From Polymorphum gilvum SL003B-26A1 (GTDB taxonomy: Bacteria > Pseudomonadota > Alphaproteobacteria > Rhizobiales > Stappiaceae), in the NCBI RefSeq assembly GCF_000192745.1, contig NC_015259.1, forward strand, positions 2,371,001-2,435,000: 64,000 bases of DNA, in the 5' to 3' direction. The translations under genes and the position numbers were made by a program. This document shows positions 1 to 8,884 of this stretch, one piece after another. Below the pieces are notes generated by a model, which worked only from the letters and a program-made list of their open reading frames with translations, was not told where the DNA came from and ran no database searches. The number at the start of each line of letters is the position of its first letter. Within the stretch, counting starts at the first letter, position 1.

Positions 1-1
1 G

Positions 2-706
2 TCCGCCGAGGCACGGGCGGCGCTCGCCGTCCTGTGCCTGCCGGGCGAGGTGGCGACCTTCGGCATGCCGGCCGAGACCTGGGGCGCGTCGGATTTCGGT
101 ATTGTCTTCCTGATGTGGCTGATGATGACGCTGGCCATGATGCTGCCCAGCGCGGTGCCGGTGATCGACGCATTCGTCTCCCGCACCGGCGCATCGGCGC
201 GGTCCGGCGCAGTGCTGTCGACCGCCGCGTTCCTGATTGCCGGCTATCTGTCGGTGTGGGCCGCCTATGCGCTGGTCGCCACCCTGGCGCAGTGGGGCCT
301 CACGCTCGCCGGCATGATGTCGCCGATGATGGCGCCGGCGAGTCTGGTGCTGTCGGGGACGACGCTGGTCGCCGCCGGTCTCTACCAGTTCACGCCGGCC
401 AAGCAGGCCTGCCTTGTGCGCTGCTGGGTGCCGCGCTGGCAGATAGCGGGCTCCGGTCGGCCGACCTTCGTTTCCCTGTATGGCGAGGGCGTCGCCCAGG
501 GGCTCGCCTGCTTCGGTTGCTGTTGGGCGCTGATGACCGTGATGTTCGCCGTCGGCGTCATGAACATCGTCTGGATCGCGCTGCTCGGTATTATCATGAT
601 AGTTGAGAAAAATATTCCAAGTAGCTTGCTTTACAGAGCAATAGGCGTCTTTCTTCTCGTCTGGGGCGGGTTCCTGATCGCGGTTGCCACCGGCATGCTC
701 GGCTGA
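2..706 (+). CDS. DUF2182 family membrane protein, 5' end cut by window
   Basis: The reading frame is open to the first base of the window, so the true start lies upstream; 234 residues are visible. The protein is very hydrophobic with about six membrane segments, a Met-rich second helix, a 'FTPAKQACLVRC' stretch and an 'FGCCW' motif near the last third. This combination is typical of DUF2182, described as predicted metal-binding integral membrane proteins; the substrate is unknown. The last 35-40 codons (about 587-660) are clearly more AT-rich than the rest of the gene, unlike the neighbours. The next gene, pcs, is on the same strand after a gap of about 200 bases. Family call good, function unknown. 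Confidence 0.75.
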   Translation, partial: SAEARAALAVLCLPGEVATFGMPAETWGASDFGIVFLMWLMMTLAMMLPSAVPVIDAFVSRTGASARSGAVLSTAAFLIAGYLSVWAAYALVATLAQWGLTLAGMMSPMMAPASLVLSGTTLVAAGLYQFTPAKQACLVRCWVPRWQIAGSGRPTFVSLYGEGVAQGLACFGCCWALMTVMFAVGVMNIVWIALLGIIMIVEKNIPSSLLYRAIGVFLLVWGGFLIAVATGMLG

Positions 707-918
707 CGCGGCGCCAGGGGTCAAAAAGACCCTGTTCCCACAGTCGCGAAATTGAAATAATACCGGGCTGTCGGCGGAGCTGCCGCATGATCGGGCGTGC
801 CGGACGGGCCTGTGGCGCCCGGCGCGGGAGGCCGTTCGATTTGCGCGGAACCGGCCGTTTTCCAGCCCGCTCCGGCATGCGACGTCGTTTCTTGCCCGAC
901 GAACAGGGAACCGCAGTC

Positions 919-1635
919 TTGACCGACATCACCCCCGACAAGGACGTTCCCGAACCGGCCCTGTTCCTCATCCATGTCCTGACCGCCTCCGGCGCGCCGA
1001 TCGCTCTGATCGCGCTGCTGGCGGGCGCGCGCGGCAACTGGGCGGAACTGTTCGCTTGGCTGGGGCTCGCCCTGGTGGTCGACGGCATCGACGGTCCGCT
1101 CGCCCGCCGGTTCCAGATCGCCAAGCGCCTGCCGCGATGGTCGGGCGCCTCGCTCGATTTCGTCATCGACTACGCGACCTACGTGTTCCTGCCGGCCTTT
1201 GCCCTGTCCGCCAGCACCATGCTGGACCAGCCGTGGAACTGGATTTGCGGCGGCCTGGTGGTGTTCACCGGCGCACTCTATTTCGCCGACAACGGCATGA
1301 AGACGCCTGACGGCGCATTCAAGGGCTTTCCGGCCGGATGGAACATGGTCGTGTTCGGCCTGATGGTGCTGTCGCCGTCGCAGGGCTTCACCATCGGCTT
1401 CGTTCTGCTGTGCTGCCTGTTCACCTTCCTGCCGGTCCGGTTCGTGCATCCGGTCCGCGTCGTCCGCTGGCGTCCGCTCACGCTCGCGGTGACGGCGGCC
1501 TGGTTCGTCGCGGCGGCCACAGCGGTAATCGACGGCATGGTTCTTTCCGGCCTCTCCGCATGGATTCTGGCCTTGTCCAGCTTCTATCTTCTGACAGTAT
1601 CGGCCATTCATCAGGCGCTGGAGCGCTACATCTGA
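919..1635 (+). CDS. pcs: Phosphatidylcholine synthase (CDP-diacylglycerol--choline O-phosphatidyltransferase)
   Basis: Integral membrane enzyme that makes phosphatidylcholine in one step from choline and CDP-diacylglycerol, a pathway of host-associated and related alphaproteobacteria. The CDP-alcohol phosphatidyltransferase motif is present as 'DGIDGPLARR' followed by 'WSGASLDFVIDY', the spacing used by Pcs rather than by PgsA or PssA. About eight hydrophobic segments follow. I chose the TTG at 919 (preceded by a CAGGGAA ribosome site), which gives 238 residues, close to the usual 240; in-frame ATG codons at 787 and 877 would add an Arg-rich, unconserved-looking N terminus. Family assignment is strong; the start is the weak point. 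Confidence 0.88.
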   Translation: MTDITPDKDVPEPALFLIHVLTASGAPIALIALLAGARGNWAELFAWLGLALVVDGIDGPLARRFQIAKRLPRWSGASLDFVIDYATYVFLPAFALSASTMLDQPWNWICGGLVVFTGALYFADNGMKTPDGAFKGFPAGWNMVVFGLMVLSPSQGFTIGFVLLCCLFTFLPVRFVHPVRVVRWRPLTLAVTAAWFVAAATAVIDGMVLSGLSAWILALSSFYLLTVSAIHQALERYI

Positions 1636-1678
1636 GCGCAGACAAGCGGCCGGAACAGACCATCGGGAGACAGACGAC

Positions 1679-2656
1679 ATGATCCAGGCAATTCGCATCC
1701 ACCGCACCGGCGGCCCGGACGTGCTGCAATGGGAACAGGTGGAACTCGGCGAGCCCGGCCCGGGCGAGGCACGCATCCGACACACCGCGATCGGACTGAA
1801 CTTTCTCGACACCTACTACCGCACCGGCCTCTATCCCGCGCCGAATGGCCTGCCGCTGATTCCCGGCAACGAGGGCGCCGGCGTGGTGCTGTCGGTCGGG
1901 CCAGGCATCAGCCATGTCGCGCCCGGCGACCGGGTCGCCTATGTCGGTCCGCTCGGAGCCTATGCCCAGGAGCGGCTGATCCCGGCGGACCGGCTGGTCA
2001 AGGTGCCCGACGGCATCGACGACAAGACGGCGGCCGGCATGATGCTGAAGGGCATGACCGCGCGCTACCTGCTGCGGCGGACCTTCAAGGTGACGGCGGA
2101 GACGACGCTGCTGTTTCATGCCGCAGCCGGCGGCGTCGGCCTGATCGCCGGCCAGTGGGCGGCCCATCTGGGCGCGACGGTGATCGGCACGGTCGGCTCC
2201 GACGACAAGGCCGAGCTCGCCAGGGCGCACGGCTACGCCCATGTCATCAACTACCGCAGCGAGAACTTCGTCGAGCGGGTGAAGGAGATCACCGATGGCA
2301 AGGGCTGCGACGTGGTCTACGATTCGGTCGGCAAGGACACCTATCCGGGCTCGCTCGACTGCCTGAAGCCGCTCGGCATGTGGGTATCCTTCGGCCAGTC
2401 CTCCGGCCCGATCACCGACTTCAACCTGGCGCTTCTCGCTCAGAAGGGGTCGCTGTTCGCCACGCGACCGACGCTGTTCACCTACATCGCCGCGCGTTCC
2501 GACCTGGAGGAGACGGCGGGGGACCTGTTCGACGTGGTCGGTTCCGGCGCCGTGACAATCGAGGTCAACCAAGAGTACCGCCTGGCCGATGCCGCTCAGG
2601 CGCACCGCGACCTGGAGGGGCGCAAGACCACCGGCACCACCGTGCTGCTGCCCTAG
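1679..2656 (+). CDS. qorA: NADPH:quinone oxidoreductase, zinc-independent MDR family
   Basis: Medium-chain dehydrogenase/reductase of the quinone-reductase branch, 325 residues as is usual. The N-terminal GroES-like domain carries 'NFLDTYYRTGLYP' and 'PGNEGAGVV'; the Rossmann domain has 'HAAAGGVGLIAGQWAAHLG', the NADPH-binding loop of QOR, near residues 147-165. The cysteine and histidine ligands of zinc alcohol dehydrogenases are absent. The ATG follows a GGGAGA sequence. It likely reduces quinones by one electron in the cytoplasm. It precedes a LysR gene by only 16 bases, so the two may be co-transcribed. Confidence 0.88.
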   Translation: MIQAIRIHRTGGPDVLQWEQVELGEPGPGEARIRHTAIGLNFLDTYYRTGLYPAPNGLPLIPGNEGAGVVLSVGPGISHVAPGDRVAYVGPLGAYAQERLIPADRLVKVPDGIDDKTAAGMMLKGMTARYLLRRTFKVTAETTLLFHAAAGGVGLIAGQWAAHLGATVIGTVGSDDKAELARAHGYAHVINYRSENFVERVKEITDGKGCDVVYDSVGKDTYPGSLDCLKPLGMWVSFGQSSGPITDFNLALLAQKGSLFATRPTLFTYIAARSDLEETAGDLFDVVGSGAVTIEVNQEYRLADAAQAHRDLEGRKTTGTTVLLP

Positions 2657-2672
2657 GAGCGAGGGGGGTGGC

Positions 2673-3605
2673 GTGGACAGGGCTCGCAACCTCTATGCGC
2701 CGGCCATGCGCTACTTTTCGGCCGTCGCCGAGGCGGGATCGATCCGCGCAGCGGCGCGCAGCCTCAATGTCGCCTCCTCGGCGGTGAACCGCCAGATCCT
2801 GTGGCTGGAGGAGGCGCTCGAGCTGCAGCTGTTCGAGCGCGTCGGCCGGCGCCTGCGCCTGTCGGAAGCGGGCGAGATCCTGCTCGCCCATGTCCGGCGC
2901 ACCTATTCCGACTTCGAGGGCACCATCGCCGAACTCGACGCGCTGAAGGGCCTGCGCCGCGGCACGGTCGCCATCGCCACGGTGGAAAGCGTTGCCGAGG
3001 CGATCCTGCCGGCGGTGATCGGTTCGTTCCGCAAGTCCTACCCCGGCATCCATGTCTCGGTCACGGTGACCAGTTCAGCCAGGGCTGCCGCCATGGTCGA
3101 GGCCGGCGAGGCGGACGTCGGCTTCACCTTCGATCCGCCGCAGACCTCGGCGCTGACGGTCGCCTTCCGCCACGAGCTGGTGATCGGCGCGGTGATGGCG
3201 CCGGGCCATCCGCTCGCGGCCAAGGACGACCTGACGCTCGCCGACTGCCTGCGCTATCCGGTGGTGCTGCCGGCCGAGGGGCTGTCGCTGCGCACCCGGC
3301 TCGACGCCGCACTGGCGCGCATTCCCGGCAAGCTGCGCACCTATGTCGAGGCCAATTCGCTGAGCTTCCTGCGCGCGCTCGCCCGCGGCGACATCGCCAT
3401 CGGCTTCCAGACCAAGATCGGCCTGGAGCCGGACCTTGTGCGCGGGTCGCTGGTGTTCAAGCCGCTGTCCGACGCGCCGCTGCAGCACGACCGGCTCAGC
3501 GTCGTGACCTCGTCGATGCGCGCGCTGGCCCTCGCGCCCGGCATGTTCTTCGATCATGCCGTGAGCGCCTTGCGGGAACATCTGCCCGTTATTGATGCCA
3601 TTTAG
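2673..3605 (+). CDS. LysR family transcriptional regulator
   Basis: 310 residues. The N-terminal winged helix-turn-helix lies at about residues 10-70 ('MRYFSAVAEAGSIRAAARSL' then 'SAVNRQILWLEEALELQLFER'), followed by the periplasmic-binding-protein-like effector domain. I chose GTG at 2673 because GAGGGG lies just upstream and the domain needs those residues; an ATG at 2706 would cut into helix 1. It stands directly before the purine-catabolic operon on the same strand, so control of that operon is plausible, but the effector domain gives no ligand clue. It could equally regulate the quinone reductase upstream. Confidence 0.85.
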   Translation: MDRARNLYAPAMRYFSAVAEAGSIRAAARSLNVASSAVNRQILWLEEALELQLFERVGRRLRLSEAGEILLAHVRRTYSDFEGTIAELDALKGLRRGTVAIATVESVAEAILPAVIGSFRKSYPGIHVSVTVTSSARAAAMVEAGEADVGFTFDPPQTSALTVAFRHELVIGAVMAPGHPLAAKDDLTLADCLRYPVVLPAEGLSLRTRLDAALARIPGKLRTYVEANSLSFLRALARGDIAIGFQTKIGLEPDLVRGSLVFKPLSDAPLQHDRLSVVTSSMRALALAPGMFFDHAVSALREHLPVIDAI

Positions 3606-3713
3606 GCATCGAAGCGCGCAGGAATCGGTTCTATTGTCACTCGACGTTTTCGGGCAACCTGTAGTGAGGTGGCGAAGTGCCTTCGGCCGCCGGCAGACGA
3701 AAGAGGGGAGAGA

Positions 3714-4064
3714 ATGGGGCGTTTGACGACGCATGTGCTCGACACCGCATCGGGGCGGCCGGCTGCGGGTCTGACCATCGAGTTGTGGGCGGTCGAGCCA
3801 AAGGCCTCACGCCTGCGCACGGTCGTCACCAATGCCGACGGCCGCGTCGACGGGCCGATCCTGGAAGGCTCCGAATTCGGTCCGGGCGTCTATGAACTGC
3901 GCTTCTTCGCCGGTGCCTATCTGAAGGCATCGGGCGTCGATCTGCCCGAACCGCCGTTCCTCGACGTCATTCCGATCCGCTTCGGCATCGCCTCGGCGCG
4001 CGAGCACTACCATGTGCCGCTGCTGCTGTCCCCCTACGGCTACTCGACCTATCGCGGGAGCTGA
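3714..4064 (+). CDS. hiuH: 5-hydroxyisourate hydrolase (transthyretin-like)
   Basis: Hydrolyses 5-hydroxyisourate, the product of urate oxidation, to OHCU. The 116-residue protein starts with '[16 protein letters not shown]' and ends with '[18 protein letters not shown]'; the two histidines and the C-terminal Tyr-Arg-Gly-Ser signature are the catalytic hallmarks that separate HIUase from vertebrate transthyretin. ATG 3714 is preceded by AGGGGAG at seven bases. It is the first gene of the purine cluster, with uraD (the next enzyme) about 11 kb downstream in the same cluster. Confidence 0.95.
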   Translation: MGRLTTHVLDTASGRPAAGLTIELWAVEPKASRLRTVVTNADGRVDGPILEGSEFGPGVYELRFFAGAYLKASGVDLPEPPFLDVIPIRFGIASAREHYHVPLLLSPYGYSTYRGS

Positions 4065-4069
4065 CGGCG

Positions 4070-5548
4070 ATGCGCGAGACCATCCGTTTCCTGCGTCGCG
4101 GCAAGCCTGTCGAACTGATCGACGTCGGTCCGACCGAGACCGTGCTCGACTACCTGCGCCTGCGCGAGGGCTCGACCGGCACCAAGGAAGGCTGCGGCGA
4201 GGGCGACTGCGGCGCCTGCACCGTCGCGCTCGGCCGGATCGTCGACGGCAGGCTGGTCTATCAGCCGGTCAACGCCTGCATCTTGCTGCTCGGCATGATC
4301 GACGGCGCGGAACTGGTCACGGTCGAGGATCTCGCCGCCGACGGCCGCCTGCATCCGGTCCAACTGGCGCTGCGCGACCTGCACGGCTCGCAATGCGGCT
4401 TCTGCACGTCGGGCTTCGTCATGAGCCTGTTCACGCTCTACCATGCGCACGGCAAGGAGAAGCGCCGCAAGACGGTCACCGACTGGCTTGCCGGCAACCT
4501 GTGCCGCTGCACCGGTTACCGGCCGATCGTCGACGCCGCGCTGGACAGCTGTTTCGATGCCGCCGACGACAGCTTCTCCTGGCGCGCGGCCGAAACCCGG
4601 GAGGCGCTGCGCCGGATCGTCGATTCGCGCGACGTCTTTATCGGTGACGGCGACGAATTCTTCGCTGCCCCGGCGAGCGTCGAGGGTCTGGGCGCGCTCT
4701 ATGGCGAGCATCCGGACGCCACCCTGGTCGCCGGTGCTACCGACGTCGGCCTGTGGATTACCAAGGCACTGATGGACCTTCCAAAGGTTATCTGGCTCGG
4801 GCGGATCGCCGGCCTCGACCGGGTCGAGCAGAGTGCCGCCGGCGTCCTGATCGGGGCGACCGCCACCTTCGCCGCCACCGAGGCAGCCATGGCACGGCTC
4901 GCCCCCGACCTCGGCGAGCTGTGGCGCCGCATCGGCTCGAAGCAGGTGCGGGCGTCGGGCACAGTCGGCGGCAACATTGCCAACGGCTCGCCGATCGGCG
5001 ACAGTCCGCCGGCCCTGATCGCGCTCGGCGCGACGCTGGAACTGCAGAAGGGCGACGCATCGCGGACCCTGGACCTGGAGCATTATTTCCTCGACTACGG
5101 TCGGCAGGACCGTGCGGCCGGCGAATTCGTCACCGGCCTGTTCGTGCCGACCCTCGACCCCAACCAGGTGTTCCGCTGCTACAAGGTATCCAAGCGCTTC
5201 GACCAGGACATCTCGGCGGTGATGGGCGCGTTCCGCTTCACGCTCGCCGACACCACCATCACGGAGGCGCGCATCGCCTTCGGCGGCATGGCGGCGACAC
5301 CCAGGCGCGCTGCCGGTGCGGAGACCGCCCTGATCGGCGCCTCGCTCGACGATCCGAGCACCTGGGGACCGGCCATGCGGGCGCTGACCGCGGACTACAG
5401 GCCGATTTCCGACATGCGCGCCAGCGCCGATTACCGCATGGAGACCGCCCGTGCCCTGCTGGCCAAGGCCCTGATGGAGGCGAGCGGCGCACCGGAGCAG
5501 ATCCGCCTGCGCCAGCCGGAAGGGAGTGTCGATGACCGCGCCGCTTGA
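4070..5548 (+). CDS. xdhA: Xanthine dehydrogenase small subunit (2Fe-2S and FAD)
   Basis: Electron-transfer subunit of the cytoplasmic molybdenum enzyme that oxidises hypoxanthine and xanthine to urate. The plant-type 2Fe-2S domain has Cys42, Cys47 and Cys50; the second cluster domain has 'CGFC' at 109-112 and 'CRC' at 145-147; the rest is the FAD-binding domain with 'GGNIANGSPIGDSPP'. Length 492 matches XdhA. It starts five bases after hiuH and overlaps xdhB, so subunit synthesis is probably translationally coupled. Confidence 0.95.
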   Translation: MRETIRFLRRGKPVELIDVGPTETVLDYLRLREGSTGTKEGCGEGDCGACTVALGRIVDGRLVYQPVNACILLLGMIDGAELVTVEDLAADGRLHPVQLALRDLHGSQCGFCTSGFVMSLFTLYHAHGKEKRRKTVTDWLAGNLCRCTGYRPIVDAALDSCFDAADDSFSWRAAETREALRRIVDSRDVFIGDGDEFFAAPASVEGLGALYGEHPDATLVAGATDVGLWITKALMDLPKVIWLGRIAGLDRVEQSAAGVLIGATATFAATEAAMARLAPDLGELWRRIGSKQVRASGTVGGNIANGSPIGDSPPALIALGATLELQKGDASRTLDLEHYFLDYGRQDRAAGEFVTGLFVPTLDPNQVFRCYKVSKRFDQDISAVMGAFRFTLADTTITEARIAFGGMAATPRRAAGAETALIGASLDDPSTWGPAMRALTADYRPISDMRASADYRMETARALLAKALMEASGAPEQIRLRQPEGSVDDRAA

Positions 5549-7868
5549 TCCGCACGCGGGTGCCGATCTGCGCCACGTGCGCAAGAGCCTGCCCCATGAC
5601 AGCGCTGGCAAGCACGTCACCGGCACGGCGGTCTATATCGACGACATCCTGGAGCCCATCGGTACGCTGCATGTGGTTCCCGGTTGGGCGCGCGAGGCCG
5701 TGCGCGGGCGCATCCGCTCGATGGATTTCGATCCGGTTCGCGCCGCGCCCGGCGTTGTCGCGGTGCTGACGGCCGAAGACATTCCGGGCCACAACGACTG
5801 CTCGCCGTCGATCGGCGGGGATCCCGTGCTGGCCGATGGCGAGATCCTGTTCCACGGCCAGGTTGTGTTCGCCGTCATCGCCGAGACCCGCGCGGCCGCC
5901 CGCAAGGCGGCCCGCCTGGCGCGCATCGAGGTCGAGCCGCAGACGCCGATCGTTTCGGTCGAGGACGCCATCGCCGCCGACATCACCGTGCTGCCGGACT
6001 ATCAGTTCCGCCGCGGCTCGCCCGAGACCGGCATGGCGACCGCCGAACGCTGTTTGTCCGGCGTGTTCCACATCGGCGGCCAGGAGCATTTCTACCTGGA
6101 AGGCCAGGCCGCGCTTGCGGTGCCCGGCGAGGACGGCGCCATGCTGGTGCATTCCTCCACGCAGCACCCGAGCGAGGTCCAGCACATCCTCGGCAAGGTG
6201 CTCGCGGTTCCCGACGCCGCCGTCACCGTCGAGGTCCGGCGCATGGGCGGCGGCTTCGGCGGCAAGGAGAGCCAGGCCAACCAGTGGGCCGCGCTCGCCG
6301 CCCTCGCGGCGCGGGCGACGAAGCGGCCGTGCAAGATCCGGCTCGACCGCGACGACGACATGATCATGACCGGCAAGCGCCACGACTTTCGGGTCGAATG
6401 GTCGGTCGGCCACAACGAGACCGGCCGCATCCGCGTCGTCGACATGGACCTGTTCGCGCGCTGCGGTTATTCGGCCGACCTGTCGCTCGGCGTCGTCGAC
6501 CGCACCATGTTCCACGCCGACAGCAGCTATTTCTATCCGGACGCGGCGATCCGCTCGCGGCGGCTGCGCACCGACACCTGCTCCAACACCGCTTTCCGCG
6601 GCTTCGGCGGGCCCCAGGGCATGCTCGCCGCCGAGCGGATGATCGACGCCATCGCGATCTCGCTCGGCCTCGACCCGCTGGAAGTGCGCAAGCGCAACTT
6701 CTACGACGAGGCGCGCAACCTGACCCCCTACGGCATGCCGGTGGAGGAATGGCGCACGCTGCATGCGATCGTCGCACAACTGGAAAAGGATTCGACCTAC
6801 TGGGACCGACGCGAGGCGGTGCGCGGCTACAACGCTCGCAATCACGTGCTCAAGAAGGGACTGGCGCTGACGCCCGTGAAATTCGGCATCTCCTTCACGC
6901 TCAAGCATCTGAACCAAGCCGGGGCACTGGTCCACCTCTACACCGACGGCTCGGTCCAGCTGAACCACGGCGGCACGGAGATGGGGCAGGGACTCTACCA
7001 GAAGGTGGCCCAGGTCGTCGCCGATGAACTCGGCGTCACGCTCGACAAGGTCCACATCACGGCGACCAATACGTCGAAGGTGCCCAACACCGGCCCGACG
7101 GCAGCCTCGTCCGGCACCGACCTGAACGCCATGGCGGCCCTCAACGCCGCGCGTACGATCAAGGACCGGCTGATCGCCTTCGCCGCGGAGCGCTACCAGT
7201 GCGATCCGAAGCAGATCGCCTTCCACGACAATCGGGTGCGCGTCGGCAGCCGCGAGGTGCCGCTTGCGGAGGTCGCGCGCGCCGCCCACCTGGCCCGCAT
7301 CCACCTGTCGGATGCGGGTTTCTACGCCAGCCCGAAGATCACCTGGGACCGCGACAGCGCCAGCGGGCGGCCATTCCTCTATTTCGCTTATGGCGCAGCT
7401 TGCGCCGAGGTCACGGTCGACACCATGACCGGCGAGATGGTCGTGGACCGGGTCGACATCCTCCACGACGTCGGCAAGTCGCTCAATCCGGCCATCGACA
7501 TCGGGCAGATCGAAGGCGGCTTCGTTCAGGGTATGGGCTGGCTGACCACCGAAGAGCTGGTCTGGGACGAGCACGGCCGGCTGCGCACCCATGCGCCGTC
7601 GACCTACAAGATCCCGACCGCTTCCGACGTGCCGGAGGATTTCCGCGTCGCGCTGTACGATTCTCCCGGCAATCCGGAAGAGACGATCTACCGCTCCAAG
7701 GCGGTCGGCGAGCCGCCCGTGATGCTGGCCAATGCCGTGTTCTGCGCCATCACCGATGCGCTCGCCAGCCTGCGTCCGGGACGACTGCCGCCGCTCGACG
7801 CGCCGGCCACGCCCGAGGCGATCATGCGCGCGGTGCACGCGATGAAGGCCCAGGAGGCGCCGGCATGA
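5532..7868 (+). CDS. xdhB: Xanthine dehydrogenase large molybdopterin-binding subunit
   Basis: Catalytic subunit of xanthine dehydrogenase, 778 residues. The molybdopterin loop 'GGGFGGKES' sits about residue 240, the second cofactor segment 'NTAFRGFGGPQG' about residue 353, and the catalytic glutamate lies in 'KAVGEPPVML' near the C terminus. I chose ATG 5532, seven bases after GAAGGGA; the GTG at 5526 touches that site. It overlaps xdhA by 17 bases and xdhC by four (ATGA). Confidence 0.95.
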   Translation: MTAPLDPHAGADLRHVRKSLPHDSAGKHVTGTAVYIDDILEPIGTLHVVPGWAREAVRGRIRSMDFDPVRAAPGVVAVLTAEDIPGHNDCSPSIGGDPVLADGEILFHGQVVFAVIAETRAAARKAARLARIEVEPQTPIVSVEDAIAADITVLPDYQFRRGSPETGMATAERCLSGVFHIGGQEHFYLEGQAALAVPGEDGAMLVHSSTQHPSEVQHILGKVLAVPDAAVTVEVRRMGGGFGGKESQANQWAALAALAARATKRPCKIRLDRDDDMIMTGKRHDFRVEWSVGHNETGRIRVVDMDLFARCGYSADLSLGVVDRTMFHADSSYFYPDAAIRSRRLRTDTCSNTAFRGFGGPQGMLAAERMIDAIAISLGLDPLEVRKRNFYDEARNLTPYGMPVEEWRTLHAIVAQLEKDSTYWDRREAVRGYNARNHVLKKGLALTPVKFGISFTLKHLNQAGALVHLYTDGSVQLNHGGTEMGQGLYQKVAQVVADELGVTLDKVHITATNTSKVPNTGPTAASSGTDLNAMAALNAARTIKDRLIAFAAERYQCDPKQIAFHDNRVRVGSREVPLAEVARAAHLARIHLSDAGFYASPKITWDRDSASGRPFLYFAYGAACAEVTVDTMTGEMVVDRVDILHDVGKSLNPAIDIGQIEGGFVQGMGWLTTEELVWDEHGRLRTHAPSTYKIPTASDVPEDFRVALYDSPGNPEETIYRSKAVGEPPVMLANAVFCAITDALASLRPGRLPPLDAPATPEAIMRAVHAMKAQEAPA

Positions 7869-8860
7869 CCCCCTGGTGCCGGATCCTGGAGGCGATCGGC
7901 GCGAGCGGGGCCTGCGCCCTGGTCACGGTCGCGTGCGTCCGCGGCTCGGCACCGCGCGAGCAGGGCGCGCGCATGCTGGTGCGTGCCGACGGCAGCGTCG
8001 CGGGCACCATCGGCGGTGGCACGCTGGAATACGAGGCGATCCGCTGGGCGCGAGAGGCCCTTGCCGCCGATCATCGGGGCCTCGTGAAGCGCAGCGTGTC
8101 GCTGGGTCCGGATCTCGGCCAGTGCTGCGGTGGCCAGGTCGGCCTCGCCATCGAGGTCCTCGGCAAGGAACAGCGGCAGGAGGCGGAGCGGTTCGCCGCG
8201 CTGGAACGACGCGGCGAGGCGTTCTCGACCCGCGCCCAGATCGAGCCCGGCCGTCCGCTGGTCCGCGACCTCGTCGCGCCAGCGGACGGCGCGCCGCCGT
8301 TCGTGCTGCAGGACGGCGTTGTCGTCGAACGGTTCGGAAGCGACCGGCGACCGCTCTACCTGTTCGGCGCCGGCCACGTTGGACGCGCCACGGTTCTGGC
8401 GCTTGCGCCGCTGCCCTTTTCCGTCACCTGGATCGACAGCCGTCCGGACCTGTTTCCGGCTGCCATGCCGGGCGACGTGCGCTGCGTTGTCCTCGATCGG
8501 CCGGCCGAGGCGCTCGCCGAGGCCCCGGTGGGCGCGTTCGTGCTCGTCATGACCCACAGCCATGCCCTCGACGAGGACATCGTCGCTGCTGCCCTCAGGG
8601 CCGGACGGTTCTCCTATGTCGGGCTGATCGGCAGCGCGACCAAGCGCGCGCGCTTCCTGTCCCGGCTCGCCAAGCGCGGCCTTGCCGGCAGCGCGACCGT
8701 GGCGCTCGTCTGCCCGATCGGCAGTGCCGGGGTGCGCTCCAAGCTGCCGGCCGCGATCGCCGCCTGCGTCGCCGTCGAACTGCTCGAGGCGGACGAGGCG
8801 GCGAGGGCGAAAGGCCATCGGGATCGGGTTCTTGCGCGAAGCGCAAGGGTCGGTCCATAA
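7865..8860 (+). CDS. xdhC: XdhC, molybdenum cofactor insertion/sulfuration chaperone
   Basis: 331 residues. XdhC proteins bind molybdopterin cofactor, promote its sulfuration and hand it to XdhB. The N terminus has 'RGSAPREQGARML' and 'TIGGGTLEYEA', and the Gln-Cys-Cys-Gly segment around residue 85; the C-terminal Rossmann-like part contains 'YLFGAGHVGRAT' and 'YVGLIGSATKRARF'. The start ATG overlaps the xdhB stop by four bases, so the chaperone is made with its client. Family and role are secure. Confidence 0.93.
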   Translation: MTPWCRILEAIGASGACALVTVACVRGSAPREQGARMLVRADGSVAGTIGGGTLEYEAIRWAREALAADHRGLVKRSVSLGPDLGQCCGGQVGLAIEVLGKEQRQEAERFAALERRGEAFSTRAQIEPGRPLVRDLVAPADGAPPFVLQDGVVVERFGSDRRPLYLFGAGHVGRATVLALAPLPFSVTWIDSRPDLFPAAMPGDVRCVVLDRPAEALAEAPVGAFVLVMTHSHALDEDIVAAALRAGRFSYVGLIGSATKRARFLSRLAKRGLAGSATVALVCPIGSAGVRSKLPAAIAACVAVELLEADEAARAKGHRDRVLARSARVGP

Positions 8861-8884
8861 GGCGGCCAGCAGGGGGCGAGCGCG

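Noticed and set aside
5259-7838. Very long open frame on the minus strand opposite xdhA/xdhB (859 codons)
   Set aside because: Antisense shadow of xdhB in high-GC DNA: Arg/Gly/Asp/His-rich composition, no domain, and the plus strand carries an unmistakable xanthine dehydrogenase.
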